A stretch of DNA of 64,000 bases from CAZRIP01 sp964600165 (GTDB taxonomy: Bacteria > Elusimicrobiota > Elusimicrobia > UBA1565 > UBA9628): assembly GCA_964600165.1 (NCBI GenBank), contig CAZRIP010000003.1:14000-77999 (forward strand), in the 5' to 3' direction. Below the pieces are notes generated by a model. The model searched no databases. It worked only from the letters and a program-made list of their open reading frames with translations, and was not told the DNA's origin. Position 1 is the first letter of the stretch. Every line of letters begins with the position of its first letter. Made by a program: the position numbers and the translations under genes. Shown here in pieces: positions 8,338 through 20,484 of the stretch.

Positions 8338-8375
8338 GCGGCAACATACTGTGGCCGGCCACAATATGTTGCCGC
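8338..8375. repeat. 38-base near-perfect palindrome
   Basis: Two 19-base arms meet at a GGCCGGCC centre, with one mismatched pair (8349/8364). It lies between the nnrD stop and the tsaE start. As RNA it would make a long hairpin on either strand. No T tract follows it on the minus strand, so it is not a textbook intrinsic terminator. Confidence 0.9.
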
Positions 8376-8377
8376 AT

Positions 8378-8403
8378 CGTCATCCGCCACGTGGCGGATG
8401 ACG
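8378..8403. repeat. 26-base perfect palindrome with core CATCCGCCACGTGGCGGATG
   Basis: The palindrome is perfect over 26 bases and is centred on CACGTG. Its inner 20 bases recur exactly at 40362-40381. It ends two bases from the nnrD stop codon and is paired with the palindrome at 8338. A bidirectional terminator, an operator or a mobile palindromic repeat are all possible. Confidence 0.9.
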
Positions 8404-8404
8404 G

Positions 8405-9313
8405 TCACAGCCGCGAGAAAGCTTCGCCGAGAGACTCGACGACGTCTTGGGCGGTCATCGCGTGCGGGCCGAGGCGCTTTTCGGCGGCGTCGCCCGCGAG
8501 GCCGTGCAGGTGCGCCCCGAGCGCGGCGGCCAAGAAGGCCGTCTTGCCTTCCACGCGGGAAGAAGCGAGCATCTGCGCCCACAGCCCGGCGATGAGGCCG
8601 GTCAACACGTCGCCCGTGCCTCCTTTGGCCAGACCCGCTCCGCCCGTGGCGTTGGCGAGGACGCGCTCGCCGTCGCTGACGAGCGAGCGGTGGCCCTTGA
8701 GCAGCGTCACCGCGCTCCAATCGCGCGCCAGACGCAGAGCCGCGGCCTCGCGGTCCGCCATCACGGCGCGCGTCGAAGTCTTCAAGCAGCGCGCTGCCTC
8801 GCCCGGATGAGGGGTCAGCACGCAGGGCTCCTTGCGCGCGCCCATGAGCTCGCGCACGCCCGGGTCGTCCTCGCCCGCCAGAATGTTGAGCGCGTCGGCG
8901 TCGATGACGGCCGGGACCGGCAGCGAGGCGAGCGCGAGCAAGACGAAGCGCTGCGTGTCGGGGTTCTGCGAGAGGCCCGGACCGATCGCGAGGACCGAAT
9001 ACTGACGCTCTTTGTGGGCGGCCTTGAGGCGCCCCACGCCGTCGGGGCGCAGGCAGCCCGCCGAGTTCTCGGGCAGCCCGAGCGTGAGCGCCTCGGGAAC
9101 GTGGCCCGCCACGGCGGCCTGAAGCGAGGCCGGCACGGCGAGAGTCACCAGGCCCGCGCCCGAGCGCAGCGCCGCGCGCGCGCACAAGATCGAGGCCCCG
9201 GCCATGCCGCGCGAGCCCGCCGCGATCAGGACGTGGCCGAAGGTGCCCTTGTGGTCGTCGACGCGGCGCGCGACGAGCGCGGCGCGCAGCTCTCCTTTAG
9301 ATAGGAACTTCAT
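8405..9313 (-). CDS. nnrD: ADP-dependent NAD(P)H-hydrate dehydratase (single-domain form)
   Basis: This ribokinase-fold enzyme repairs hydrated NAD(P)H. The motifs are HKGTFGHVLIAAGSRGMAGA near the N-terminus, VLAIGPGLSQ, VIDADALNIL, VLTPHPGEAARCL and the catalytic NATGGAGLAKGGTGDVLTG. At 302 residues it is the C-terminal dehydratase only; the NnrE epimerase domain that is often fused in front is absent. It overlaps acpS by ATGA and is the last gene of its cluster before a pair of palindromes. Confidence 0.93.
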   Translation of the reverse strand: MKFLSKGELRAALVARRVDDHKGTFGHVLIAAGSRGMAGASILCARAALRSGAGLVTLAVPASLQAAVAGHVPEALTLGLPENSAGCLRPDGVGRLKAAHKERQYSVLAIGPGLSQNPDTQRFVLLALASLPVPAVIDADALNILAGEDDPGVRELMGARKEPCVLTPHPGEAARCLKTSTRAVMADREAAALRLARDWSAVTLLKGHRSLVSDGERVLANATGGAGLAKGGTGDVLTGLIAGLWAQMLASSRVEGKTAFLAAALGAHLHGLAGDAAEKRLGPHAMTAQDVVESLGEAFSRL

Positions 9314-9642
9314 TGGCGGATCGCCACGGCGACGGCGTAGCGGTCGCTGTGCGACAGCGAGAGCTTGAAGCCCTTGGCGGGCTTGCCTTTGATCAGCACG
9401 CTCGGCTTGCCGCGCTCGTCGTTGGCGACGGAGATGTCCTTCAAGCTAAGGCCCTCTTTATCGATCGCCTTCCAGACCGCTTCCTTCGCCGCGAAGCGCA
9501 CGGCGTAGTGCTGCCATGGCAGCTTCTTCGCGCCGCAGTAGGCGATCTCCGCCTTCGAGAAGACCCGGTCCAAGAACTTGGGCGTCTTTTTGACGAGGTC
9601 GCGCACGCGATCGATCTCGACGATGTCGAGGCCTATCTCCAT
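9310..9642 (-). CDS. acpS: Holo-[acyl-carrier-protein] synthase
   Basis: AcpS moves phosphopantetheine from CoA onto acyl carrier protein. The 110-residue protein has the magnesium-binding GLDIVEIDRV motif at the N-terminus and FAAKEAVWKA in the middle. The C-terminal half contains LSLSHSDRYAVAVAI. The ATG at 9642 overlaps the stop of the upstream gene (ATGA), and the nnrD start overlaps its own stop in the same way. acpS-nnrD adjacency is common. Confidence 0.95.
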   Translation of the reverse strand: MEIGLDIVEIDRVRDLVKKTPKFLDRVFSKAEIAYCGAKKLPWQHYAVRFAAKEAVWKAIDKEGLSLKDISVANDERGKPSVLIKGKPAKGFKLSLSHSDRYAVAVAIRQ

Positions 9643-10041
9643 CAGAGCTGCTGCACGAAGCGCAGCTTGACGCCCTGCGGCACGCGCCCCTCGACGACGG
9701 CGACGACGTCGGCGCACCAGCTGCTCGAGCCGCCGCCGTTGGTGATCGGCACCTGCGCGTCGTTAGACCAGACGAGCGGCTGCGATTGCCGGCCGGACAG
9801 ATACGAGACGCCCTTGGCCGGGTGATCGACGCACCAGACGACGGGCTTGCCGGCTTCGGCCGTCTCGTAGGTCATCGGCCAGAGCTTGGCCTGCTCGACG
9901 AGCGGCGCGACGGCCCGCCGCGCCGTGTTTTTCTCGGATATCTGGGTCCCGAAAAAGCTCCACGGGAACTCGCAGAGCGCGACGAAAACGATCGCGGCGA
10001 GCGAGGCGAACGCGGCGCGCCGGAGAGCGTCTTGCCGGCCG

Positions 10042-11907
<1,866 letters not shown>

Positions 11908-11923
11908 GTCTGTCTCTAGTCTA
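11908..11923 (-). promoter_or_regulatory. Possible leaderless-type -10 box before glmS
   Basis: TAGACT on the minus strand (11923-11918) lies ten bases before the ATG of glmS. The spacing is at the long end for this window. No Shine-Dalgarno sequence lies at a normal distance. Confidence 0.35.
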
Positions 11924-11928
11924 TCCTT

Positions 11929-12660
11929 TTAATTGATCAGGCCTTTCATCTCCGTCACGGCCGATTTCAGGCCGACGAAGACCGAGCGCGCGACGATCGA
12001 GAAGCCGATGTTGAGCGCTTGGAGATGCGGGATGCGGGAGACGGCCTGGACGTTGTGATAATCGAGGCCGTGGCCGGCGTGAAGGTTCAAGCCCATCTCG
12101 TGGGCGAGATAGCCCGCGAGCTCGAGGCGCTCGAGTTCGGCCTTGGCCTTGTTCTTGCCCTCGGCGGTCGTATAAGCGGTCGTGCAGAGCTCGACCGTGT
12201 CGGCGCCCAAGGCCTTGGCCTGGCGAACGGCCGCCGCCTCGGGATCGACGAAGAGGCTCACCTCGATGCCGGCCGCTTTGAGCTTCTCGACCGTTTTGCC
12301 CAGGCTCTTCATAGAGCGCAGGTCGAGTCCGCCCTCCGTCGTGACTTCCTGGCGCTTCTCGGGGACGATGCAGATGGATCCCGGCTTGGCCTTGAGCGCG
12401 ATCTGCACGATCTCCGGCACATCGGCCATCTCGAGATGCGTCTCGCCCTTGAGGCGGCAGAGCTTGAACAAATCATCGTCCTGAAGATGCCTTCGGTCCT
12501 CGCGTAGATGGCAGACGATCATGTCCGCCCCCGCGGAGCGCGCGACCTGCGCGGCCGCGATGGGGTCGGGGTCGATGTCGCGGCGGGCTTGGCGCAGCGT
12601 CGCGACGTGGTCGATGTTGACGCCGAGCTTGACGGGGCGGCCGAATTTCGAGGCGGTCAT
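11929..12660 (-). CDS. pdxJ: Pyridoxine 5'-phosphate synthase
   Basis: PdxJ condenses 3-amino-2-oxopropyl phosphate with deoxyxylulose 5-phosphate in the DXP-dependent vitamin B6 route. The sequence has LGVNIDHVATLRQAR at the N-terminus, VCHLREDRRHLQD, and the C-terminal GHGLDYHNV and LNIGFSIVARSVFVGL. The length of 243 residues is usual. It overlaps glmM upstream by four bases and ends 21 bases before glmS. Confidence 0.96.
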   Translation of the reverse strand: MTASKFGRPVKLGVNIDHVATLRQARRDIDPDPIAAAQVARSAGADMIVCHLREDRRHLQDDDLFKLCRLKGETHLEMADVPEIVQIALKAKPGSICIVPEKRQEVTTEGGLDLRSMKSLGKTVEKLKAAGIEVSLFVDPEAAAVRQAKALGADTVELCTTAYTTAEGKNKAKAELERLELAGYLAHEMGLNLHAGHGLDYHNVQAVSRIPHLQALNIGFSIVARSVFVGLKSAVTEMKGLIN

Positions 12661-14030
12661 GGGCGGGCTCCTTGCATGGATGCTACTTCTTCTTCGAAGG
12701 CGTCGGCGAGTTGCTTGGCCAGCTCCTTGACGCGGGAGCGGCTCGGGCCTTCGATCATGATGCGTAAAAGCGGCTCGGTTCCGGAGTAGCGCAAGACGAC
12801 GCGGCCATTGTCGCCGAGCTCGGACTCGATCTTCTTGACCAGCGCTTGGACGCTTCCGAGAGAATCCAGGCGCGGCTTGGCGGCGACGCGGAGATTGACG
12901 AGCACCTGAGGCACGGCGCGAAACGCCTTTCGCACGTTCGAGAGCGGCTTGCCGGAGTCGCGCAGCGCGGCGAGGGTCTGCAGCGCGGTGAGCATGCCGT
13001 CGCCGGTCGCGGCGAAGCGCCGGAAGATGACGTGCCCCGAGGCCTCGCCGCCGAGCGAGAGGCCGTCTTTCTCGATCGCCTCGGTCACGTTGCGATCGCC
13101 GACGGGGACGCTGACGACGCGGATGCCTTGCTCGTTGAGCGCGTTGACCAAGCCGACGTTCGACATGATCGTCAGCACGACGGCGTCCTTCTTGAGAAGC
13201 CCTTGGCGGCGCAGCCGCTGGGCCGAGAAGCAGATGATCGCGTCGCCGTCGAGCAGCGCGCCCGTTTCATCGGCGAAGATCGCGCGGTCGGCGTCGCCGT
13301 CGAAGCAGACGCCGCAATCCGCGCGCCGGCGGCGGACTTCCTTGCTCATCGCGGACGGATGCAGCGCGCCGCAGCCCGCGTTGATGTTCTTGCCGTCGGG
13401 TGCGCAAGAAAGCGGGAACACCTCGGCGCCGAGGCTCTCGAAGAGCGCGGGCGCGAACGCGGACGCGGCGCCGTTGGCGCAATCGACGATCAGGCGCAGG
13501 CCCGAGAGGTCCGTCGTCGCCGGGAAGGTGCTTTTTAGGAAATCGACATAGCCCCGCGACAGCTTGGCGCCGCTCTCCGCTTTCGCGCCGGTGCCGCCGA
13601 AGCGCGTCTTCTCGGTCTTCAAGATCGCCTCGATGCGGTCTTCGGTGTCGGGATCCATCTTGTAGCCCGCGGCGTCGAAGAACTTGACGCCGTTGAACTC
13701 GGCCGGGTTGTGGCTCTCGGAGATGACCGCGCCGCCGATGGCGCCTTGCCGGGGGACGAGATAGGAGACGCCGGGAGTCGGGATCACGCCGAGATCGATC
13801 GCCCGCACGCCGGAGTCCGCGAAGCCCGCGACGACGGCGCGCAAGAGGGACGGGCCCGAGCCGCGCGTGTCGCGACCGATGAGCATCGCGGGCGCCGTCC
13901 CGTTGCGCTTGACGCCCTGCTGCATGATCTTGGCCGCGATCGCGGCGATGCGCCGGACGTTGCTCTCCGTGAGGGGTTCTTGCCCGGGAATCCCGCGCAC
14001 GCCGTCGGTGCCGAAGAGCCGCTCGCTCAT
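12657..14030 (-). CDS. glmM: Phosphoglucosamine mutase
   Basis: GlmM converts glucosamine 6-phosphate to glucosamine 1-phosphate, linking GlmS and GlmU. It starts MSERLFGTDGVRGIPGQEPL at the ATG at 14030. The phosphoserine loop reads ISESHNPAEFNG (more often SASHNP). The metal loop CFDGDADRAI and the sugar-binding GGEASGH are intact. The C-terminal phosphate loop RYSGTEPLLRIM is also present. It has 457 residues and overlaps folP by ATGA, an arrangement seen in many bacteria. Confidence 0.96.
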   Translation of the reverse strand: MSERLFGTDGVRGIPGQEPLTESNVRRIAAIAAKIMQQGVKRNGTAPAMLIGRDTRGSGPSLLRAVVAGFADSGVRAIDLGVIPTPGVSYLVPRQGAIGGAVISESHNPAEFNGVKFFDAAGYKMDPDTEDRIEAILKTEKTRFGGTGAKAESGAKLSRGYVDFLKSTFPATTDLSGLRLIVDCANGAASAFAPALFESLGAEVFPLSCAPDGKNINAGCGALHPSAMSKEVRRRRADCGVCFDGDADRAIFADETGALLDGDAIICFSAQRLRRQGLLKKDAVVLTIMSNVGLVNALNEQGIRVVSVPVGDRNVTEAIEKDGLSLGGEASGHVIFRRFAATGDGMLTALQTLAALRDSGKPLSNVRKAFRAVPQVLVNLRVAAKPRLDSLGSVQALVKKIESELGDNGRVVLRYSGTEPLLRIMIEGPSRSRVKELAKQLADAFEEEVASMQGARP

Positions 14031-14846
14031 GAGGCTCCCGAGACGCTCGCCCAAAAAGCGAATGCCTTTCGCGTCGCGCCCACGTCGTGGACGCGCGCCA
14101 CGCGCACGCCCCGTTGCGCGGCCCAAACGGCGGCGGCGAGCGACCCCGGCAGCCGATCTTCGGGGCCGGAATCCGGCGAGATCTTGCCGAGGAACGACTT
14201 GCGCGAGGCGCCGAGGACGACCGGCGCGAGTTTCGCCAGCTCGCCCAGGTGCTTGAGCAGCGAGAGATTGTGCTCGAGCTCCTTGCCGAAGCCGATGCCG
14301 GGGTCGATCAGGACCTTGGCGGCGTCTCCGCCGGCTTTGGCGAACGCGGCGACGCGCTCCTCCAGAAAATCGCGGACTTCGCGCACGACGTCGCGGTAGC
14401 GCGGCGCTTGCTGCATCGTCTTCGGGCTCTCGCCCAGCATGTGCATGACGATCACCGCGTCGAACTTCACGGCCTCGTCCATCATTCGGCTGCTTCTAAG
14501 AGCCAGCACGTCGTTGAGGATCGAGGCCCCGGCCTCGCGCGCCGCGCGCGCGACGATCGCCTTATCGGTGTCGACCGAGAGCAAGACATCCGTCTTGCTC
14601 TTGATCTCCTCGATGACCGGCAGGACGCGCGCGAGCTCCTCGTCGATGGAAACCGGCTCGGAGCCGGGCCGCGTCGACTGGCCGCCCACGTCGAGGATGT
14701 CGGCCCCTTCCTCGATCATCTTCAGCGCGCGGGCGACGGAGGTTTCTTTCGAGGGCGTCCTGCTCCCCGGGAAAAAAGAGTCCGAAGTGACGTTGACGAC
14801 GCCCATGATCAGCGGGACCGCGCGCCCGCCGAACAGCGGGGCGACG

Positions 14847-14875
<29 letters not shown>
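14027..14875 (-). CDS. folP: Dihydropteroate synthase
   Basis: FolP joins p-aminobenzoate to dihydropterin pyrophosphate in folate synthesis. The 282-residue protein has GVVNVTSDSFFPGS (usually NVTPDSF), DVGGQSTRPGSEPVS, LSVDTDKA, DPGIGFGKELEHNL and LGASRKSFLG. Its ATG at 14875 lies 29 bases inside ftsH, so translation is probably coupled. ftsH-folP adjacency is widely conserved. Confidence 0.95.
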
Positions 14876-16649
<1,774 letters not shown>

Positions 16650-16652
16650 TTT

Positions 16653-17198
16653 CTAGCCTTTGTACACGCCGACGTACGGAAGATTCCGGTAGCGCTCGTT
16701 GTAATCGAGCCCGAAGCCGACGACGAACTCATTGGCGATCTTGAAGCCCACGTACTTCGCCTCGATCTTCGCCTTGCGGCACTCCGGCTTGTCGAGAAGC
16801 GCGCAGATCTCGACCGACCGGGGATGGTGAGCCTTCAGCGTTTCCTTAAGAGAGCTCAACGTCAGGCCCGTGTCGATGATGTCCTCGACGATCAGCAAAT
16901 CTTTGCCTTCGGCGCTCTCGCGCAGATCGAGAAGCACGCGGATCATGCCGGTCGAGCTGCTTCCTGAATAAGAAGAGACGCAGATGAAATCGACCGTGCA
17001 GTCCTCGTGCTCGATCGCGCGCATCAGATCGGCGAGGAACACGACGCTGCCCTTCAAAATGCCGACGAGCGTGAGCTTTCGCCCCGCGTAATCGCGCGAG
17101 ATCTCCCGGCCCAGTTCCTTAATACGAGCCTTGATGCGGGACTCGTCGAGGAGGATACGAGAGATGTCGGGATGGGCCGGTGCGGCGTTGGTGGCCAT
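16653..17198 (-). CDS. hpt: Hypoxanthine phosphoribosyltransferase
   Basis: Hpt salvages hypoxanthine (and guanine) with PRPP. The 181-residue protein has LVGILKGSVVFLADL, the flexible-loop region FICVSSYSGSSSTG, the PRPP loop LLIVEDIIDTGLTL and the base-binding YVGFKIANEFVVGFGLDYNERYRNLPY near the C-terminus. The ATG at 17198 is preceded by TATCCT nine bases upstream and by no Shine-Dalgarno sequence. It heads the hpt-ftsH-folP-glmM-pdxJ cluster. Confidence 0.94.
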   Translation of the reverse strand: MATNAAPAHPDISRILLDESRIKARIKELGREISRDYAGRKLTLVGILKGSVVFLADLMRAIEHEDCTVDFICVSSYSGSSSTGMIRVLLDLRESAEGKDLLIVEDIIDTGLTLSSLKETLKAHHPRSVEICALLDKPECRKAKIEAKYVGFKIANEFVVGFGLDYNERYRNLPYVGVYKG

Positions 17199-17213
17199 CG
17201 ACGAAATAGGATA
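17199..17213 (-). promoter_or_regulatory. Leaderless-type -10 box before hpt
   Basis: TATCCT on the minus strand (17213-17208) lies nine bases before the ATG of hpt. It sits against the stop codon of the upstream barrel gene. No Shine-Dalgarno sequence is present. Confidence 0.5.
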
Positions 17214-17214
17214 A

Positions 17215-18429
17215 CTAAAACGTGTGCCCGAAGACAAGGTAAACCAGCCCGACGTCCTCGTTGCTGAAGCCGACGTCGAGGCGCGCGACGATGGCGTCGC
17301 CGATCTCGGCGCGCAGTCCGGTCCCATAGCTGTAGCGAAACTCGTCGACCTCGCGCGGAAGGTTCCGGGACGGCACGTTGAAATCGCGGGAAACCTGCGC
17401 GTCGCTGATAAAGACCTCGCCGATGTCGCCAAAGAGGACGCCGTCGATCTGCACGTCCCAAAGATTCCGGAATGTAAACGTGGCCAGCCGGTTGCGATAT
17501 TCCGTGTTGATCACGAGCTTGCCGCGCCCGAGGAACCTGTTCGGGAAGAAGCCTCGCATGTCGTTGGGCCCGCCGAGGGTGGCGAGCTCGAAAAACGGGA
17601 TGTAGCGATTGCGTCCGACGACCTCCTCGCCGCCGACGTGCACGCCGAGAACGCGCTGCGGCCCGAGGATCGGATAGAGGTAGCTCGCGTCGAGCGTGTA
17701 GCGGAAGAAATGAAAATCGTTGGCGAGGTTTTGATTGACGTACTCGAAGGTGCCGATGGCGCTCCAGCCGCGGGTAGGGCGCGTGACGCTGCGGCGCTCG
17801 TTGTATACGAGCGAGACGATCATCGGGTTGGTGCGGCCGCCGTCGAGCCCGATGAGGTTCGGGAAGGCGTCGACCACCGAGGGGATCGCCTCAACGGAGC
17901 GCCCGCGGGAGATCTTCGTCTGCCTCGGGCCCGCGGAGAACGCGCCGACCAAGTCGTCGGTCAAATGCCAGCCGAAGGTCGCCAGCGCGCGCTGCCGTTC
18001 GATCTCATAGTAGGCGATCGGATTGCGCACGAGGTTGTTGCCGATGCCGAAGAAGAGCTCCTTGGGGCTCAAGTAGTAATGATACTCGTCGACGTTGAGC
18101 GTCCGGGGCCCGAACGGCCGCGGCACGACGATCGTCGCGTCGACGCCGCGCTGGCTCTTGAGCGCGGCGTTGAACTCGAGGTCCACGGTCGCTTGATGGC
18201 TCGTCAGATCGCGCCCCGTGAACTTGAAGCCCCCGTTGAAGCTCTGGTCGGGACTATAGCCGAACTCGGGAAGGACCGCCCAGTTGTTCGAGCTCGCCGT
18301 GGCCGACGACAGGTGCTGGCTCGGGATCATGTCGCTGATCTCGCGCTGCGTGCCGATGCCGTCTTCCGCGCGGGCGGACGGAGAGAGCGCCAGCAAGGCG
18401 AGCAGTAAAATCGGAGGCACCTGGAGCAT
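17215..18429 (-). CDS. Omp85-family outer-membrane barrel protein (no POTRA domains)
   Basis: The 404-residue protein starts with a signal peptide (MLQVPPILLLALLALSPSARA). The rest is beta-rich with the bacterial surface antigen pattern: GGPNDMRGFFPNRFLGRGKL holds the RGF motif of the Omp85 barrel, and the protein ends in a terminal Phe (VFGHTF). There is no room for POTRA repeats, so it is a barrel-only relative of BamA/TamA or a patatin-type barrel, not BamA itself. It shows that the cell has an outer membrane. It is divergent from ddl. Confidence 0.82.
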   Translation of the reverse strand: MLQVPPILLLALLALSPSARAEDGIGTQREISDMIPSQHLSSATASSNNWAVLPEFGYSPDQSFNGGFKFTGRDLTSHQATVDLEFNAALKSQRGVDATIVVPRPFGPRTLNVDEYHYYLSPKELFFGIGNNLVRNPIAYYEIERQRALATFGWHLTDDLVGAFSAGPRQTKISRGRSVEAIPSVVDAFPNLIGLDGGRTNPMIVSLVYNERRSVTRPTRGWSAIGTFEYVNQNLANDFHFFRYTLDASYLYPILGPQRVLGVHVGGEEVVGRNRYIPFFELATLGGPNDMRGFFPNRFLGRGKLVINTEYRNRLATFTFRNLWDVQIDGVLFGDIGEVFISDAQVSRDFNVPSRNLPREVDEFRYSYGTGLRAEIGDAIVARLDVGFSNEDVGLVYLVFGHTF

Positions 18430-18496
18430 GAGACGCGCGATGGCGGTGAAAGTGTCGCATTTTACAATCAAAAGCGAAAACTGGTACAAGCTCAGT
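18430..18496. promoter_or_regulatory. Divergent promoter region between Omp85-like gene and ddl
   Basis: The 67-base gap contains overlapping -10-like boxes on both strands: TACAAT (plus, 18463-18468) and TAAAAT (minus, 18464-18459). Each lies 28-29 bases from its start codon. A second box, TACAAG at 18485-18490, lies six bases before the ddl GTG. No strong -35 boxes are seen. Confidence 0.4.
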
Positions 18497-19576
18497 GTGA
18501 ATCGAAGAGTCTTGGTTCTTTGCGGCGGGCGCTCGGCCGAGCGCGACGTCTCGCTCGTCTCGGCGCGCACCGTCGTCGCCGCGCTGGGCCGGCGCTATCG
18601 AGTGGACGTCGTCGCGATCGACGCGCGGGGACGCTGGCGCCTCGCATCGCCCGAGCTCTTGAGCGCGCGCGTGAGCGAGACCGGCGGGCGCTTCGACCGC
18701 TGCCGAGTCCTCGAGGGACCGGCGCGCTTCGCGCCCAAGGGACGCCGCGCCGACGTCGTGTTTCCCGTTCTGCACGGCCCTCTCGGCGAGGACGGCACGA
18801 TGCAGGGCCTTTTGGAGGTCGAGGGCATTCCCTACGTCGGCTGCGGCGTGCTCGGCTCCTCGGTCGGAATGGACAAGGAGTACACGAAGATCGCGGCCGA
18901 GCGCGCGGACCTGCCGATCCTGCCGTGGGGCGTGATCCGCGATCCGCGCGCGGCGGGCGCGCTCGCGCGGCGCTTGGGCTACCCGGTCTTCGCCAAGCCG
19001 GCGCGCATGGGCTCGTCGGTCGGGGTCTCGAAGGTCAAGAAGCCCGCGGAGCTCGCCGCGGCGATCAAGCTGGCGCTGCGCTACGACGACAAGGCGATCC
19101 TCGAGAAAGGCGTCGCCGCGCGAGAGATCGAGACGGCGGTCCTCGGCGACCCCTGGGCCGGCGCTTCGGGCCCGCTCGCTCTCAGAGCCTCGATCTGCGG
19201 CGAGATCGTTCCCTCGTCGAACTACGAGTTCTACGATTACCGGTCGAAATACCTCGATCCGAACGGCTCGTCGCTGGCCATGCCCGCGCCGATCACGAAG
19301 GCGCAGTCGGACGAGGTTCGTTCCCTCGCCTCGCGCGCCTTTCGCGCGCTCGACTGCTACGGCATGGGCCGCGTCGACTTCTTGATGGACAAGAAGTCCG
19401 GCAAGATCTACTTCAACGAGATCAACACGATCCCGGGCTTCACGGCGATGAGCATGTACCCGTTGCTCTGGAAGGAGTCGGGCCTGCCGATCGAGAGGCT
19501 CGTCGACCGCCTGATCGTCCTCGCCCTGCGCCGCCAAAAGCTCCGCGCGCGCATCTCGATCGCGCCGGGCGCGTAG
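18497..19576 (+). CDS. ddl: D-alanine-D-alanine ligase
   Basis: Ddl makes the D-Ala-D-Ala dipeptide for peptidoglycan. The 359-residue ATP-grasp protein has CGGRSAERDVSLVSAR at the N-terminus and VFPVLHGPLGEDGTMQGLLE. PAEMGSS-type binding appears as KPARMGSSVGVSK, and the metal-binding end is YFNEINTIPGFTAMSMYP. The region SNYEFYDYRSKY contains a Tyr typical of ligases that make D-Ala-D-Ala. The GTG at 18497 is chosen because MNRRVLVLCGG is the normal opening. Confidence 0.95.
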   Translation: MNRRVLVLCGGRSAERDVSLVSARTVVAALGRRYRVDVVAIDARGRWRLASPELLSARVSETGGRFDRCRVLEGPARFAPKGRRADVVFPVLHGPLGEDGTMQGLLEVEGIPYVGCGVLGSSVGMDKEYTKIAAERADLPILPWGVIRDPRAAGALARRLGYPVFAKPARMGSSVGVSKVKKPAELAAAIKLALRYDDKAILEKGVAAREIETAVLGDPWAGASGPLALRASICGEIVPSSNYEFYDYRSKYLDPNGSSLAMPAPITKAQSDEVRSLASRAFRALDCYGMGRVDFLMDKKSGKIYFNEINTIPGFTAMSMYPLLWKESGLPIERLVDRLIVLALRRQKLRARISIAPGA

Positions 19577-19583
19577 GCGCCGG

Positions 19584-19611
19584 TCTGAACTATCGCCGGC
19601 GATAGTTCAGA
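19584..19611. repeat. 28-base perfect palindrome
   Basis: The arms meet at GCCGGC, and the palindrome is perfect from 19584 to 19611. It lies between the convergent ends of ddl and the SDR gene, eight bases after the ddl stop. A bidirectional transcription terminator is the simplest reading, although no T tract follows on either strand. Confidence 0.9.
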
Positions 19612-19640
19612 TCTCGACTCACCCCGGGGTAAGTCGAGAT
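19611..19640. repeat. 30-base palindrome with one mismatch
   Basis: It is centred on CCCCGGGG, with one mismatched pair (19620/19631), and shares base 19611 with the preceding palindrome. It ends eight bases before the SDR stop codon, so each convergent gene has its own hairpin next to its stop. Confidence 0.9.
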
Positions 19641-19647
19641 TCCCCGA

Positions 19648-20439
19648 TCAGAACGGCGAGCGAGTACGTCCCCCATCCACCGCGAGCGCTTGGCCCGTGA
19701 TGTAGGACGCCGACGTCGAGGATAAGAACGCCACGGCTTGGCCGAGCTCGCGCGGATCGGCGAGGCGCCGCAGCGGCACCGACGCCGCCCAGATCTCGTA
19801 GACCTTGGCCGTCGACACGCCGCGCCGGGCGGCCGCGGACTTGGCCAGCTCTTCTAATCTTTCCGTCGTCGTGTAGCCCGGCAGCACGGAGTTGACGGTG
19901 ATCCCGTCGGGGCCGAGCTCGTCGGACAAGGTCTTCGCGAGCGAGAGCATGCCCGTGCGCAGCACGTTCGAGATGGCGAGGTTCTCGATCGGCATCTTCG
20001 CGGAGGTCGAGCCGATCATCACGATCCGTCCCCAGCCCGCCTTCTTCATCGACGGCGCGACGAGCCGGCTCAAGCGCGCGAAAGAAAGAAGGTTGCGCTC
20101 GAAGCCCTCGCGCCACTCGGCGTCGGTCGCCTCCAGGGCCGGTCCTTCGGGCGGCCCGCCGGCGTTGCATACGAGGACGTCGACGCGGCCGAAGCGCTTG
20201 AGCGTGCCGTCGATCCAGCGCTTGGATTGCTGCGTGTCCTCGACGTCGGCCGCGAAAGCCGCGACCTCGACGCGCGTCTTGCCGGCGATCTCGGCGGCCG
20301 CGGCCTTGGCGCGCGCCAGGCTGCGCGAGGCCACGCTCAGCTTCGCCCCCTCCTGCGCGAGGGCCAGCGCCGAGGCTTTGCCCAAGCCCGCGCTCGCGCC
20401 CGCGACGACCGCCACTCTTCCGGAAAGACCTAAATTCAT
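19648..20439 (-). CDS. Short-chain dehydrogenase/reductase with atypical active site
   Basis: The 263-residue Rossmann protein has the cofactor loop GASAGLGKASALAL, the NAG strand VCNAGGP and the C-terminal VDGGRTRSPF. After the active-site Ser region GSTSAK, the usual YxxxK is replaced by SNVLRTGM (Ser-Asn then Arg). This substitution is known in a subgroup of FabG-like SDRs, so a normal dehydrogenase reaction is doubtful. The start has a good Shine-Dalgarno sequence, GAGGAGG, seven bases before the ATG. It converges on ddl and diverges from the sigma factor. Confidence 0.85.
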   Translation of the reverse strand: MNLGLSGRVAVVAGASAGLGKASALALAQEGAKLSVASRSLARAKAAAAEIAGKTRVEVAAFAADVEDTQQSKRWIDGTLKRFGRVDVLVCNAGGPPEGPALEATDAEWREGFERNLLSFARLSRLVAPSMKKAGWGRIVMIGSTSAKMPIENLAISNVLRTGMLSLAKTLSDELGPDGITVNSVLPGYTTTERLEELAKSAAARRGVSTAKVYEIWAASVPLRRLADPRELGQAVAFLSSTSASYITGQALAVDGGRTRSPF

Positions 20440-20484
20440 ATAATGTCCTCCTCTTTAGCCCAGCGCACATACTATGTTTTTTCC

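Noticed and set aside
11908..11928. glmS ribozyme or GlcN6P riboswitch upstream of glmS
   Set aside because: The gap between pdxJ and glmS is only 21 bases, too short for the ribozyme.
17215..18429. BamA proper
   Set aside because: Too short for POTRA domains; only the barrel with the RGF motif is present.
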